A stretch of DNA of 64,000 nucleotides, taken from contig QLUR01000004.1 of the NCBI GenBank assembly GCA_018725565.1, positions 41,234-105,233 on the forward strand, written 5' to 3'. The position numbers were made by a program, and so were the translations under genes. Source of the stretch: Bacillota bacterium. GTDB lineage: Bacteria; Bacillota; Dethiobacteria; Dethiobacterales; Dethiobacteraceae. Under the pieces are notes generated by a model that searched no databases, was not told the origin of the DNA, and saw only the letters and a list, made by a program, of their open reading frames with translations. Shown here in pieces: positions 26,583-35,260 of this stretch. The number at the start of each line of letters is the position of its first letter. Position 1 is the stretch's first letter.

Positions 26583-27365
26583 ATGAACTGGGAAAATATC
26601 CTGCTGGAGAAAGAGGACGCTATTGCTGTTGTGACCATTAACCGGCCGAAAGCGCTGAACGCCTTAAACGCCGCTACTTTAAGCGAGCTTGACCAGGTTT
26701 TTACCGGGCTGGCGGCAGACGGCACGGTCAGCGTGGTAATCCTGACCGGGGCCGGTGAAAAAGCTTTTGTAGCCGGTGCCGACATTGCTTTTATGCAAAA
26801 CCTGACGGCGCTGGAAGCACGGGAGTTTGCTCTGCTGGGGCAGGCGGTGCTCAACAAGATTGAGAACCTGCCGCAACCGGTCATTGCCGCCGTGAACGGT
26901 TTTGCGCTGGGCGGGGGTTGCGAACTGGCCATGGCCTGTGATATCCGTCTTGCTTCGGAAACCTCCAGGTTTGGGCAGCCCGAGGTGGGACTGGGCGTAC
27001 CTCCGGGATTTGCGGGGACGCAGCGGCTGCCGCGCCTGGTGGGCAAGGGCTGTGCCAAGGAATTGCTGTACAGCGCCGAAATGATCGACGCGCAGGAGGC
27101 GTACCGAATCGGTCTCGTGAACCGGGTCTGCCCGGCCGCGGATTTGTTGGGAACTGCGAGGACGCTGGCCCGGAAGATCGCTTCCAGGGGGCAGGTAGCG
27201 GTCCGGCTGACCAAGTCGGCTGTTAACCAGGGGCTGGAAATGGATGTGGCGCGGGCTATAGCTTACGAAGCGGAAGTGTTCGGCCTGGCTTTTTCCACCG
27301 GCGATCAGCGGGAGGGCATGACCGCTTTCCTGGAAAAACGCCCCCCTGATTTCAAGGGCAAATAG
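26583..27365 (+). CDS. crt: Enoyl-CoA hydratase (crotonase)
   Basis: A 260-residue crotonase-superfamily hydratase, adding water to crotonyl-CoA. NRPKALNALNAATLSEL at the N-terminus, GAGEKAFVAGADIAFM (oxyanion-hole region near 58-73), NGFALGGGCELAMACDIRLAS with the first catalytic Glu near 113-118, and FGQPEVGLGVPPGFAGTQRLPRLVG with the second Glu are intact. GAGGTGG lies before ATG 26583, nine bases after hbd. Confidence 0.95.
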   Translation: MNWENILLEKEDAIAVVTINRPKALNALNAATLSELDQVFTGLAADGTVSVVILTGAGEKAFVAGADIAFMQNLTALEAREFALLGQAVLNKIENLPQPVIAAVNGFALGGGCELAMACDIRLASETSRFGQPEVGLGVPPGFAGTQRLPRLVGKGCAKELLYSAEMIDAQEAYRIGLVNRVCPAADLLGTARTLARKIASRGQVAVRLTKSAVNQGLEMDVARAIAYEAEVFGLAFSTGDQREGMTAFLEKRPPDFKGK

Positions 27366-27376
27366 GAGGTCGGACA

Positions 27377-28522
27377 GTGGAGTTCAAACTTAGTGAAGAG
27401 CATTTATTGATGCAAAAAATGTTTCGTGAATTTGCCCAAAATGAAATAGCCCCGCACGCAGCCAAGCATGATGAAAGCGGTGAGTTTCCGCTGGAGGTCA
27501 TCCGCAAGCTGGGAGCGCAAGGCTTAATGGGCCTCCCCCTTCCTGAGGAACACGGGGGGGCGGGGTCCGATTTTCTGACCTATATCCTTTGCCTGGAAGA
27601 AGTTTCGCGCGCCGACTCTTCGGTTGGCGTGATCCTGGCGGTACATACCTCTGTGGGCTCTTTCCCTATCCTGTATTTTGGCACGGAAGAGCAAAAAATG
27701 AAGTATCTGCCTAAGCTGGCTTCAGGAGAATATCTGGGGGCGTTTGCCCTGACCGAGTCAGCGGCGGGTTCAGATGCTTCCGGCTTACAGACTGCAGCCC
27801 GGCGCGAGGGTGATTATTATCTGTTAAACGGCAACAAAATATTTATTACCAACGGCGGCTATGCTGATGTCTATACCGTGTTTGCCACGGTGGACAGGAA
27901 CCTCGGCAGCAGGGGGGTTACCGCTTTCCTGGTCGACAAGGACACGCCGGGCTTTAAGGTGGGAGCCAAAGAAAAGAAGATGGGCCTTAATGCGTCGGCC
28001 ACGACGGAGCTGGTTTTTGAGGACTGCCGACTGCCGGCCAGCCAGCGGCTGGGGCAGGAGGGGGAAGGCTTTAAGATTGCCATGAGCCTGCTGGATGGAG
28101 GACGCGTCGGCATCGGCGCCCAAGGGCTGGGCATCGCTCAGGCTGCTTTCGACGAGGCACTGAAATACGCTAAAGACCGCGAGCAGTTTGGCCAACCCAT
28201 TTTCAACTTCCAGGCCATCGCCTTTAAGCTGGCTGACATGGCGACCAGAATCGAGGCGGCCAGGCTCTTGGTTTACCAGGCCGCTTACCTGAAGGAAAAC
28301 GGTTTGCCATGCGGCAAAGAGGCCTCGATGGCCAAAATGTTTGCCACGGATACGGCCATGTTCGTCACTACTGAAGCAGTGCAGGTGCTGGGCGGCTACG
28401 GCTACAGCCGGGAGTACCCGGTCGAGCGCCTGATGCGTGACGCTAAGGTTACGCAAATTTACGAAGGCACTAATCAAATCCAGCGCTTAGTTATTGCCAA
28501 AACGCTGGGGAAAAGCCGCTAA
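27377..28522 (+). CDS. Short-chain acyl-CoA dehydrogenase (copy 1)
   Basis: A 381-residue FAD enzyme of the butyryl-CoA dehydrogenase type, passing electrons to ETF. The catalytic base is Glu363 in IYEGTNQIQ; FALTESAAGSDASGLQT near 124 and FITNGGYADVYTVFA near 155 are FAD-binding, and REQFGQPIFNFQAIAFKLADMA near 270 is typical. GTG start with AGGAGGTCGG. It is followed after 12 bases by a closely related copy. No etfAB genes are in the window, so ETF must come from elsewhere. Whether butyryl-, isobutyryl- or another short acyl-CoA is preferred cannot be read from sequence. Confidence 0.92.
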   Translation: MEFKLSEEHLLMQKMFREFAQNEIAPHAAKHDESGEFPLEVIRKLGAQGLMGLPLPEEHGGAGSDFLTYILCLEEVSRADSSVGVILAVHTSVGSFPILYFGTEEQKMKYLPKLASGEYLGAFALTESAAGSDASGLQTAARREGDYYLLNGNKIFITNGGYADVYTVFATVDRNLGSRGVTAFLVDKDTPGFKVGAKEKKMGLNASATTELVFEDCRLPASQRLGQEGEGFKIAMSLLDGGRVGIGAQGLGIAQAAFDEALKYAKDREQFGQPIFNFQAIAFKLADMATRIEAARLLVYQAAYLKENGLPCGKEASMAKMFATDTAMFVTTEAVQVLGGYGYSREYPVERLMRDAKVTQIYEGTNQIQRLVIAKTLGKSR

Positions 28523-28534
28523 GGAGGCAGAAAA

Positions 28535-29668
28535 ATGAACTTTCAACTTTCACCTGAACATGAAATGATCCGTAAAATGGTGCGGGAGTTTGCCGAGAAA
28601 GAAGTGGCGCCGAGCGCCGCGGAAAGAGATGAAAAAGAAGAATTTTCCCGCGAGATTTTTGACAAGATGGGCGCCCTCGATCTTACCGGCCTCCCCTGGG
28701 AGGAAAAATACGGGGGGGCAGGGGCTGATTTTCTGTCTTACGTTATTGCCGTGGAGGAGCTATCACGCGTCTGCGGTTCAACCGGCGTGACGCTTTCCGC
28801 CCATATTTCTCTTTGCTCCTGGCCGATTTGGAAATACGGCAGCGAGGAGCAGAAACAGAAGTATTTGCGTCCGCTGGCTGAAGGAAAAGCGCTTGGCGGC
28901 TATGGGCTGACAGAGCCTTCTGCCGGCACCGATGCCGGGAGTCTTAAGACCAGCGTCCGGCTGGACGGCGACCACTATATCCTGAACGGCTCGAAAGTGT
29001 TTATTACTAATGGTGATGGCGAGATTTTCGTGGTCTTTGCCACGCAGGACACAAGCAAGGGAGCCAAGGGCATCAGTGCTTTTATTGTGGAAAAGGGTTT
29101 TCCCGGCTTCCGCCTGGGGGCGCATGAAAAGAAGCTTGGTATCCGCGCCTCCAGCACCACGGAGCTGCTTTTTGAGGATTGCCGGGTTCCGCGGGAAAAT
29201 CTGCTCGGCCGGGAGGGAGATGGCTTTAAAATTGCCATGACTACACTGGACGGCGGACGCAACGGTATCGCAGCCCAGGCGGTGGGTATCGCCCAGGGAG
29301 CTTTCGAGGCGGCCCTGAATTATGCGAAAGGCCGGGAACAGTTTGGCCAGGCGATTTTTAACTTTCAAGCCATCTCGTTTATGTTGGCCGATATGGCAAC
29401 CAAAATAGAAGCATCCCGCTTGCTTACCTATCAGGCCGCCTGGCTGGAGCAGGAGCAGCTGCCCTATGGCAAAGCCTCAGCCATGGCCAAGCTTTTTGCC
29501 TCCGACTCTGCCATGGAGATTACCACTGATGCGGTACAGATTTTTGGCGGGTACGGCTACAGCCGTGAGTACCCTGTAGAGCGGATGATGCGGGATGCTA
29601 AGATAACCCAGATTTACGAAGGCACTAACGAAGTGCAGCGGATGGTTATTTCCCGCTATCTAAAGTAA
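28535..29668 (+). CDS. Short-chain acyl-CoA dehydrogenase (copy 2)
   Basis: A 377-residue paralogue of the preceding gene with the same layout: [62 protein letters not shown] and catalytic Glu362 in IYEGTNEVQ. Sequence differences along the whole length show an old duplication. In an isobutyrate/butyrate module one copy might oxidise the straight and the other the branched isomer, or the two may form a heteromer; this is inference. Start ATG with AAGGAGG. Confidence 0.92.
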   Translation: MNFQLSPEHEMIRKMVREFAEKEVAPSAAERDEKEEFSREIFDKMGALDLTGLPWEEKYGGAGADFLSYVIAVEELSRVCGSTGVTLSAHISLCSWPIWKYGSEEQKQKYLRPLAEGKALGGYGLTEPSAGTDAGSLKTSVRLDGDHYILNGSKVFITNGDGEIFVVFATQDTSKGAKGISAFIVEKGFPGFRLGAHEKKLGIRASSTTELLFEDCRVPRENLLGREGDGFKIAMTTLDGGRNGIAAQAVGIAQGAFEAALNYAKGREQFGQAIFNFQAISFMLADMATKIEASRLLTYQAAWLEQEQLPYGKASAMAKLFASDSAMEITTDAVQIFGGYGYSREYPVERMMRDAKITQIYEGTNEVQRMVISRYLK

Positions 29669-29713
29669 AGGGGTAAACAACGTATTAAGGCAGACGGATG
29701 AGGTGTCTTTACC

Positions 29714-30244
29714 ATGACAGAAAAAAAGGGCCTGGTGCTGGTTTACACCGGCAGCGGCAAAGGGAAAACCACCGCGGCTTTGGGGCTGGCGCTGCGGGCC
29801 AGCGGCCATGGCGCAAAAATATTCATGGTCCAGTTTAGAAAGAACAATCCAAAATACGGGGAGATTCAGGCCATCCGGAAATTCCTGCCTGATTTTACCG
29901 TGGTACAGAGCGGCCAGGGGGGACCGCTGGTCCGCGGGCAACTGACGCAGCAGGATGTGAATGAGGCATGGAACGCTTTCCTGCAGGGCAGGGAAGCGGC
30001 TTTAAGCGGCAGGTACGACCTGGTGATTTTTGACGAAATAAATATTGCTTTGGACTATGGGCTGCTGCCGGTGGGGGAAGTTTTGCGGATGCTGGCTGAA
30101 CGGCCGGCAGAGGTGGATGTGGTGTTGACCGGCCGCAATGCTCCGCAGGAAATAATCGACGCCGCCGACCTAGTCAGTGAGGTGAGAGAAATAAAGCATC
30201 ATTACTGCAACGGTATCGAGGCAAGAAAAGGAATAGAATTTTAG
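29714..30244 (+). CDS. cobO: Cob(I)alamin adenosyltransferase (CobA/BtuR family)
   Basis: A 176-residue ATP:corrinoid adenosyltransferase, making adenosylcobalamin, the cofactor of the mutase three genes downstream. The modified P-loop GSGKGKTTAALG spans residues 13-24; DLVIFDEINIALDYGLL and TGRNAPQEIIDAADLVSEVREIKHHY near the C-terminus are diagnostic. The start ATG lies 45 bases after the acyl-CoA dehydrogenase, with GAGGTG upstream. Its place in this cluster is best explained by supplying or repairing the mutase cofactor. Confidence 0.93.
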   Translation: MTEKKGLVLVYTGSGKGKTTAALGLALRASGHGAKIFMVQFRKNNPKYGEIQAIRKFLPDFTVVQSGQGGPLVRGQLTQQDVNEAWNAFLQGREAALSGRYDLVIFDEINIALDYGLLPVGEVLRMLAERPAEVDVVLTGRNAPQEIIDAADLVSEVREIKHHYCNGIEARKGIEF

Positions 30245-30282
30245 TAGGGCGCAGGGCCGCTTAACGCAACGGAGGTAGCCGG

Positions 30283-31242
30283 ATGCAACAAAAGATTATT
30301 GAGGGGATTATAAACGGTGACCGCCGCATGGTGGCGCGAGCCATTTCCCTGATTGAAGATGAGGCAAGCGAAAAAGAAACCATTTTAAGCGCTATATTTC
30401 CATACACTGGCAAGGCATATTGCCTGGGCATCACCGGTGCGCCTGGTGCCGGCAAGAGTTCATTGGTCGATCAACTGCTGGTGCTGTTGCGCAGGCAGGG
30501 GCTGAGAGTGGGGGTCATCGCCGTCGATCCGACCAGTCCCTTTACCGGTGGGGCAATTCTTGGAGACCGCATCAGGATGCAGGAGCATGCACTCGACAAA
30601 GCTGTTTTTATTCGCAGCATGGGGACGCGCGGGAATCTTGGCGGTCTTTCCCGGGCAACCAAGGATGTGATCCAGATTCTGGACGCGTTTGGCAAAGACG
30701 TAGTAATCATTGAGACAGTCGGTGTGGGTCAGTCGGAAGTAGACATTATTAAATATGCTGACACTACGGTAGTGGTGCTGACTCCGGCCAGCGGTGACAG
30801 CGTACAGACGATCAAGGCTGGTATAATGGAAATCGCTGATGTTTTTGTGGTGAACAAAGCCGATCTTCCCGGCGCGGACAGGACTGTTTCTGAAATCAGC
30901 ATGATGCTCGACCTGGGGGGAAAGAAGCGAGCCTGGCGGCCGCCGATTGTACGGACTATCACTCTGGATGGCAGCGGAGTGGGCGAACTGCACCGGGCAT
31001 TGCTTGACCACCGCGAATATCTGACGTCAAGCGGCCGGCTGGAAAAAGCGCGCGAGGACCGGGTGCGCCGCGATATAGTCGACTTGATTGAATACAAGGT
31101 TAAGTCAACTATCTGGCGGCAGGTTTCCGGAAGTGCCGAATTCGAACTGCTGGTCAGCCGGATTATGTCCCGAGAAACTGACCCTTACGCTGCGGCGGTA
31201 CAGATTCTGAGGAGCATCAATCTGAACGGTCTGTCTCCCTGA
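30283..31242 (+). CDS. meaB: MeaB/ArgK-type GTPase chaperone of the B12 mutase
   Basis: A 319-residue G3E-family GTPase that gates cofactor loading and protects an adenosylcobalamin mutase from inactivation. Walker A GAPGAGKSS is at 53-61; DPTSPFTGGAILGDRIRM near 83-100, ETVGVGQSEVDI (switch/Walker B) near 146 and NKAD near 185 are all present. Here it sits directly before the mutase subunits, so its client is this mutase. In isobutyryl-CoA mutases the same domain is often fused (IcmF); here it is separate. GGAGGTAG precedes the ATG. Confidence 0.94.
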   Translation: MQQKIIEGIINGDRRMVARAISLIEDEASEKETILSAIFPYTGKAYCLGITGAPGAGKSSLVDQLLVLLRRQGLRVGVIAVDPTSPFTGGAILGDRIRMQEHALDKAVFIRSMGTRGNLGGLSRATKDVIQILDAFGKDVVIIETVGVGQSEVDIIKYADTTVVVLTPASGDSVQTIKAGIMEIADVFVVNKADLPGADRTVSEISMMLDLGGKKRAWRPPIVRTITLDGSGVGELHRALLDHREYLTSSGRLEKAREDRVRRDIVDLIEYKVKSTIWRQVSGSAEFELLVSRIMSRETDPYAAAVQILRSINLNGLSP

Positions 31243-31278
31243 CTCTAAGAAGTACATTGATAAGGAGGCTTTGAGGTT

Positions 31279-32943
31279 GTGAGCGCAAAAGAAAAAAAAG
31301 AGCTGCCTAGCCAGGGCAGGAAAGCCTGGGAAACATGCGTGGACGGGCTTCCTGAACGCCCGCAAAAGTTTATGACTGTTTCCTCGGTCCCGATTAAAGC
31401 GCTGTATACCCCGGATGATGTTCCCGGTCTTGATTATCAGCGCGACCTGGGTTATCCCGGCTTTTACCCTTATACCCGCGGTGTCCAGCCCAACATGTAC
31501 CGCGGCCGCCTGTGGACTATGCGCCAGTTTGCCGGATTTGCCACAGCGAAAGAATCAAACGAGCGCTACAAGTACCTGCTCAGCCAAGGTCAGACCGGAC
31601 TGTCAGTTGCTTTTGACATGCCGACCATTATGGGTTATGACTCGGACCATCCCCGCGCTTTTGGCGAGGTGGGCCGTGTCGGGGTGGCGATAGACTCACT
31701 GGAAGACATGGAAACACTGTTTAGCGGCATACCGCTTGATAAAATCACCACTTCCATGACGATCAACGCTCCGGCGGCGGTACTGTGGTGCATGTATATC
31801 GCCACGGCTGAGAAACAGGGTATTCCCTCCCATAAGCTGGGGGGTACGATCCAAAACGATATCCTCAAAGAATACATTGCCCAGAAGTCCTGGATTTTCC
31901 CGCCAGAGCCGTCAATGCGGCTGATTACCGATATTTTTGCCTTTTCCGGCCAGCACGTACCCAGATGGAATACGGTCAGCATCTCCGGCTATCACATCCG
32001 GGAAGCGGGGTCGACCGCTGTACAGGAACTGGCCTTTACACTGGCAGACGGCTTTGCTTACGTAGAAGCTGGCATCAACGCGGGGATTGATGTAGATAGT
32101 TTTGCTCCGCGACTGTCTTTCTTCTTTAACGCCCATATCGACTTTTTTGAGGAAATTGCCAAGTACCGGGCGGCGCGGAGGATTTGGGCTCGGCGCATGA
32201 AGGAAAAATACGGAGCCAAAGACGAGCGCTCCCTGCTGCTGCGCTTTCATACGCAGACAGCAGGCTGCTCACTGACCGCCCAGCAGCCGGAAAACAATAT
32301 TGTCCGTACCGCTTACGAGGCGCTGGCTGCTGTCCTTGGCGGCACCCAGTCGCTGCACACCAATTCCATGGACGAGGTGCTGGCGCTGCCGTCCGAAAAG
32401 GCGGTCCTGATCGCTCTGCGCACCCAGCAGATTATTGCTGAGGAAACCGGGGCGATTTATACTATCGACCCACTGGCAGGCTCTTATTTCGTGGAGGCGC
32501 TGACCGACCAGATGGAAGCTGAAGCGGAAAAATATTTCGAACGTATCGAACAGCTTGGCGGAGTGCTGCCGGCCATTGACCAGGGATTTTTCCAGCAGGA
32601 AATTGCTGATGCCGCCTACCGCTATCAGTTGGAGATCGAGCAAAAGGAACGGATCATTGTTGGTGTAAACGATTATGTAATAGAGGAGCCGAGACAGCTT
32701 GATCTGCTGAAAATCGATCCTCAGATCGAAGAGGAGCAAATAAAGCGGCTCCGGGTATTACGTGCCAAACGGGACAATGCAGTCTGCGGCAGCCGCCTGG
32801 AAACACTGCGCCGGGCAGCCGGCACCAGGGAAAATCTGATCCCCTATATTCTTGAATGTGTACGTGCCTACGTTACCGAAGGCGAGGTCATCCAAGTGCT
32901 GCGGGATGTGTTTGGAGAATACAAGGAAAAGCCTATTTTTTAG
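31279..32943 (+). CDS. icmA: Acyl-CoA mutase large subunit, isobutyryl-CoA mutase type
   Basis: A 554-residue substrate-binding TIM-barrel subunit of an adenosylcobalamin acyl-CoA mutase, without the B12 domain. Aligned to P. shermanii methylmalonyl-CoA mutase, whose Tyr89 (RQYAGF) and Arg207 (MVRNTY) hold the substrate carboxylate, this protein has Phe84 (MRQFAGF) and Gln202 (IAQKSW), 118 residues apart as in the reference. Phe/Gln is the signature of isobutyryl-CoA mutase, so I infer n-butyryl-CoA/isobutyryl-CoA interconversion. His239 in SGYHIREAG matches catalytic His244. Length fits IcmA (about 566). GTG start with AAGGAGG. Related mutases such as pivalyl-CoA mutase cannot be excluded. 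Confidence 0.82.
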   Translation: MSAKEKKELPSQGRKAWETCVDGLPERPQKFMTVSSVPIKALYTPDDVPGLDYQRDLGYPGFYPYTRGVQPNMYRGRLWTMRQFAGFATAKESNERYKYLLSQGQTGLSVAFDMPTIMGYDSDHPRAFGEVGRVGVAIDSLEDMETLFSGIPLDKITTSMTINAPAAVLWCMYIATAEKQGIPSHKLGGTIQNDILKEYIAQKSWIFPPEPSMRLITDIFAFSGQHVPRWNTVSISGYHIREAGSTAVQELAFTLADGFAYVEAGINAGIDVDSFAPRLSFFFNAHIDFFEEIAKYRAARRIWARRMKEKYGAKDERSLLLRFHTQTAGCSLTAQQPENNIVRTAYEALAAVLGGTQSLHTNSMDEVLALPSEKAVLIALRTQQIIAEETGAIYTIDPLAGSYFVEALTDQMEAEAEKYFERIEQLGGVLPAIDQGFFQQEIADAAYRYQLEIEQKERIIVGVNDYVIEEPRQLDLLKIDPQIEEEQIKRLRVLRAKRDNAVCGSRLETLRRAAGTRENLIPYILECVRAYVTEGEVIQVLRDVFGEYKEKPIF

Positions 32944-32961
32944 CGACTGGGAGGGTAAGCG

Positions 32962-33369
32962 ATGCGCGAAGAGAAGAAAATCCGCGTACTGGTAGCCAAG
33001 CCTGGGTTAGACGGGCACGACCGCGGGGCCAAGGTGGTGGCCCGCGCTCTGCGTGATGCCGGGATGGAAGTGGTCTACACCGGATTGCACCAAACTGCGG
33101 AGCAGGTGGTGGAGGCGGCTATCCAGGAGGATGTGGATATCATTGGTCTGAGCATACTGTCAGGGGCCCACCTGACGATCTTCCCGCGGGTCTGCCAGTT
33201 GTTGCGGGAAAACAACGCGGAGGACATTATAGTCATGGGCGGTGGGACTATACCGGATGAAGACATTGAGGAGCTGATCAGCAAAGGATTTGCCAGGGCG
33301 CTGTTTACTCCGGGGGCTACCTCCGCCGAGATTGTCGGTTGGATCCGGAAGGTGACGGCGGAAAATTAA
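32962..33369 (+). CDS. icmB: Acyl-CoA mutase small subunit (B12-binding)
   Basis: A 135-residue stand-alone cobalamin-binding subunit. The base-off/His-on motif DGHDRG is at residues 17-22, with His19 the axial cobalt ligand; [10 protein letters not shown] near 65 and [10 protein letters not shown] near 92 are the other contacts with the nucleotide tail. IcmB proteins are about 136 residues, so the split into a 554- and a 135-residue subunit matches IcmA/IcmB, and also archaeal two-subunit mutases. Start ATG 32962 with GGGAGGG, 18 bases after icmA. Confidence 0.88.
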   Translation: MREEKKIRVLVAKPGLDGHDRGAKVVARALRDAGMEVVYTGLHQTAEQVVEAAIQEDVDIIGLSILSGAHLTIFPRVCQLLRENNAEDIIVMGGGTIPDEDIEELISKGFARALFTPGATSAEIVGWIRKVTAEN

Positions 33370-33376
33370 ATGAGGC

Positions 33377-33419
33377 AGGCGGGCCTTCGTTACCGGCGGA
33401 AGCCCGCCTTGATTTTATT
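33377..33419 (+). terminator. Terminator of the acyl-CoA/mutase cluster
   Basis: AGGCGGGC pairs with GCCCGCCT (33377-33409), extended past one bulge by TTC/GAA, and followed by TGATTTTATT. Confidence 0.75.
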
Positions 33420-33458
33420 CAACAAAGGAACAGAATAAATCAGAGGAGGCGTTGTCAG

Positions 33459-33902
33459 GTGGAACAGGAACTGCCAATGACCGCCAGGGATAAGGCAGGG
33501 GAGTACTTTAAAAGCGGCTATAATTGTGCCGAAGCGGTGTTGAGGACTTACCTTGAGATGTATCCGCAGGACTTTGGAAACGGGGCTGCCCGTCTGGCCA
33601 GCACGCTCGGCGGCGGCATGGGCCGTTCCGGGTGTGCCTGTGGTGCGCTGACCGCTTCAGAAATGGTACTTGGGATGTTTGTGGGGCGGGACAGCCAGAC
33701 TAAAGACCAGAAGAACCAAATTTACAAACTGTCCGCGGAACTGCACGACCGCTTTAAAGAGAAGTTTGGCAGTACCTGCTGCCGCGTGTTGAATAATGAA
33801 GATTACCAGAGCCAGGAACATTTCCGCCGTTGCCTGAAAATCACCGGGGGGACGGCCATGCTGCTGCAGCAGTTCCTGCTCGACCATGACCTGCTGCAAT
33901 GA
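33459..33902 (+). CDS. C_GCAxxG_C_C family redox-type protein
   Basis: A 147-residue protein of the C_GCAxxG_C_C family, named for its spaced cysteines: YNCAEAVL near residue 22, SGCACGALTASEMVLG near 51-66, TCCRVL near 105 and RRCLKITGG near 122. The family is common in anaerobes and is thought to be redox or metal binding; no precise role is known. The frame is open from 33339, but GTG 33459 has GAGGAGG nine bases upstream, and the region before it holds the mutase terminator. It overlaps the next gene by four bases. Confidence 0.85.
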   Translation: MEQELPMTARDKAGEYFKSGYNCAEAVLRTYLEMYPQDFGNGAARLASTLGGGMGRSGCACGALTASEMVLGMFVGRDSQTKDQKNQIYKLSAELHDRFKEKFGSTCCRVLNNEDYQSQEHFRRCLKITGGTAMLLQQFLLDHDLLQ

Positions 33903-34288
33903 TAAATTTCAGGGGACATCACCTGGTTTGCCTGCACTTTTTTACTGGCGAGGGCTACAGCAGGGAATTTGTCGATAACCTGCGTCGCCTGTTGCTGCGG
34001 GCCGGCCGGGAGGAGGAAATCATGGTGGCGGAAGGGGCGGACGACGTCTGCCGGGCCTGTCCCCATCTTGCGGGAAGCCTTTGTGTCCATAAACCTGATT
34101 CTGAGCAGGAAATCAGGCGGCTTGACCAGCTTGCCTTGAATTTGCTTGCCGTAAGGCCGGGACAGAAAGTAAAGTGGGAGGAAATCCGTTTACAAGTGCT
34201 GAAAGCGCCGGCAGAATGGTTTTCCTCTTTTTGTTGCGGCTGCGACTGGGTAACTTTGTGCCAAGGAGTACAAAAACGGAGAAACTAA
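33899..34288 (+). CDS. DUF1284 Cys-rich protein
   Basis: A 129-residue protein matching DUF1284: MINFRGHHLVCLHFFTGEGYS at the N-terminus, then CRACPHL and SLCVHK near residues 45-57 and FCCGCDWVTLCQG near the end. Eight or so cysteines in CxxC-like arrangement suggest an Fe-S or zinc site. ATG 33899 overlaps the stop of the C_GCAxxG gene, so the two Cys-rich proteins are translated together and may act on one redox substrate. Function unknown. Confidence 0.8.
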   Translation: MINFRGHHLVCLHFFTGEGYSREFVDNLRRLLLRAGREEEIMVAEGADDVCRACPHLAGSLCVHKPDSEQEIRRLDQLALNLLAVRPGQKVKWEEIRLQVLKAPAEWFSSFCCGCDWVTLCQGVQKRRN

Positions 34289-34372
34289 AGCGCGCGGCAG
34301 GAACCGGCCGGGCAGAGGCCGAATAAATGATAACAGTTACTATAAAATAATCAGTGCTAAGGAGGGACGGTA

Positions 34373-34912
34373 ATGAACCTGTCAGGGACGAAGACGGAAA
34401 AGAATCTGAAAGAAGCCTTTACCGGTGAATCTCAGGCGCGCAACAAATACACTTATTATGCCGATGTGGCCCGTAAAGAAGGGTATGAACAGGTTGCGTC
34501 AATCTTTGAGGAAACTGCGGACCATGAAAAGGCACATGCCCGCCGGGCGCTCTCGTTTTTGGGCGCCATCGGCAAGACTGAAGAGAACCTGGAAACGGCA
34601 GCCGGGGGAGAGCGTTATGAGTGGATGGAAATGTACGCCAAGTTTGAGCGCGAGGCCCGTGAAGAAGGCTTTGTGGAAATCGCCGACTTTTTTGCTGCTG
34701 TAGCCAAAGCGGAAGCGGCGCACGAGAAACGCTACCGGGCTTTGTCTGCCGAACTGCGGGAAGGGAAGATCTTTAAAAAAGAGGCAGAGGTAGCCTGGAA
34801 GTGTCGTAATTGCGGTTACCTCAGCGCTGCTGCCTGGGAAGCGCCGCATGTTTGTCCGGCTTGTGCCGTGGGGCGACGCTTTTTTGAAAGAGCCGATGCT
34901 TATTACGCCTAG
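34373..34912 (+). CDS. rbr: Rubrerythrin
   Basis: A 179-residue peroxide-reducing protein for oxidative-stress defence in anaerobes. The four-helix diiron domain has Glu19 (TGESQAR), Glu52/His55 (DHEKAHA), Glu93 and Glu115/His118 (AEAAHEKR); the C-terminal rubredoxin knuckle binds iron through Cys144, Cys147, Cys161 and Cys164. AAGGAGGGACGG precedes the ATG. The upstream TTACTATAAAATAATCA (34337-34353) is A+T-rich and loosely like a PerR box, so peroxide control is possible but unproven. Confidence 0.95.
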   Translation: MNLSGTKTEKNLKEAFTGESQARNKYTYYADVARKEGYEQVASIFEETADHEKAHARRALSFLGAIGKTEENLETAAGGERYEWMEMYAKFEREAREEGFVEIADFFAAVAKAEAAHEKRYRALSAELREGKIFKKEAEVAWKCRNCGYLSAAAWEAPHVCPACAVGRRFFERADAYYA

Positions 34913-34929
34913 AGTAACTTTAACCCTAA

Positions 34930-34968
34930 AGAAGGACGCAGAGCGGGAGTACGCTGCTGCGTCCTTCT
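34930..34968. terminator. Convergent hairpin between rubrerythrin and the 49-residue minus-strand gene
   Basis: AGAAGGACGCAG (34930-34941) pairs with CTGCGTCCTTCT (34957-34968), a 12-bp perfect stem. On the minus strand it is followed by TTTAGGG, on the plus strand by TACGTAC. It lies between two convergent genes, so it likely ends both transcripts. Confidence 0.75.
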
Positions 34969-34977
34969 TACGTACAG

Positions 34978-35127
34978 TTAAGTATGTTTTTTGTCCTGGG
35001 TTGGTTTTGCTTTGCCGGCGGCACCCTGTTCCGGGGCGATAAATTCCTGCGGTCCACGTACTCTGTTCTTGTCCTTATTGTCTGCTGCCCTGGAACCCAT
35101 CTGGCGCTTGTCGTCCTGCTTTTTCAG
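34978..35127 (-). CDS. Small hydrophilic protein of 49 residues
   Basis: A short gene opposite the plus strand, missed by a 60-codon cutoff. A GGAGGTG site (35134-35140, minus strand) lies six bases before CTG 35127, which opens MKKQDDKRQMGSRAADNKDK and runs 49 codons to TAA; ATG 35100 is an internal, weaker choice (40 residues). The protein has no hydrophobic stretch: it is rich in Lys, Asp, Gln, Arg and Ala, ends KPTQDKKHT, and resembles minor small acid-soluble spore proteins in composition, not in a recognisable motif. The plus-strand open frames here encode Cys/Phe/Leu-rich nonsense, as expected for the complement. CTG starts are rare, so the start is the weak point. Confidence 0.6.
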   Translation of the reverse strand: MKKQDDKRQMGSRAADNKDKNRVRGPQEFIAPEQGAAGKAKPTQDKKHT

Positions 35128-35260
35128 TTTTCACACCTCCCGTGCTTTTTTGTATTTTCCCCGTGGCGTAAGGGAATATACAGAATGAAAACCTGATAAC
35201 GGCAGGAATCACCCGCATGCTTCACGAATTATCCGGCAATGCCAGGCCGGAGGTGGGATT

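Noticed and set aside
31279..33369. Calling the mutase methylmalonyl-CoA mutase
   Set aside because: Family resemblance is strong, but the two substrate-defining residues are Phe84/Gln202 instead of Tyr/Arg, and no epimerase or carboxylase lies nearby.
34984..35196. Plus-strand hydrophobic frames between rubrerythrin and yerC
   Set aside because: They lack ribosome sites and are the complement of the better-supported 49-residue minus-strand gene.
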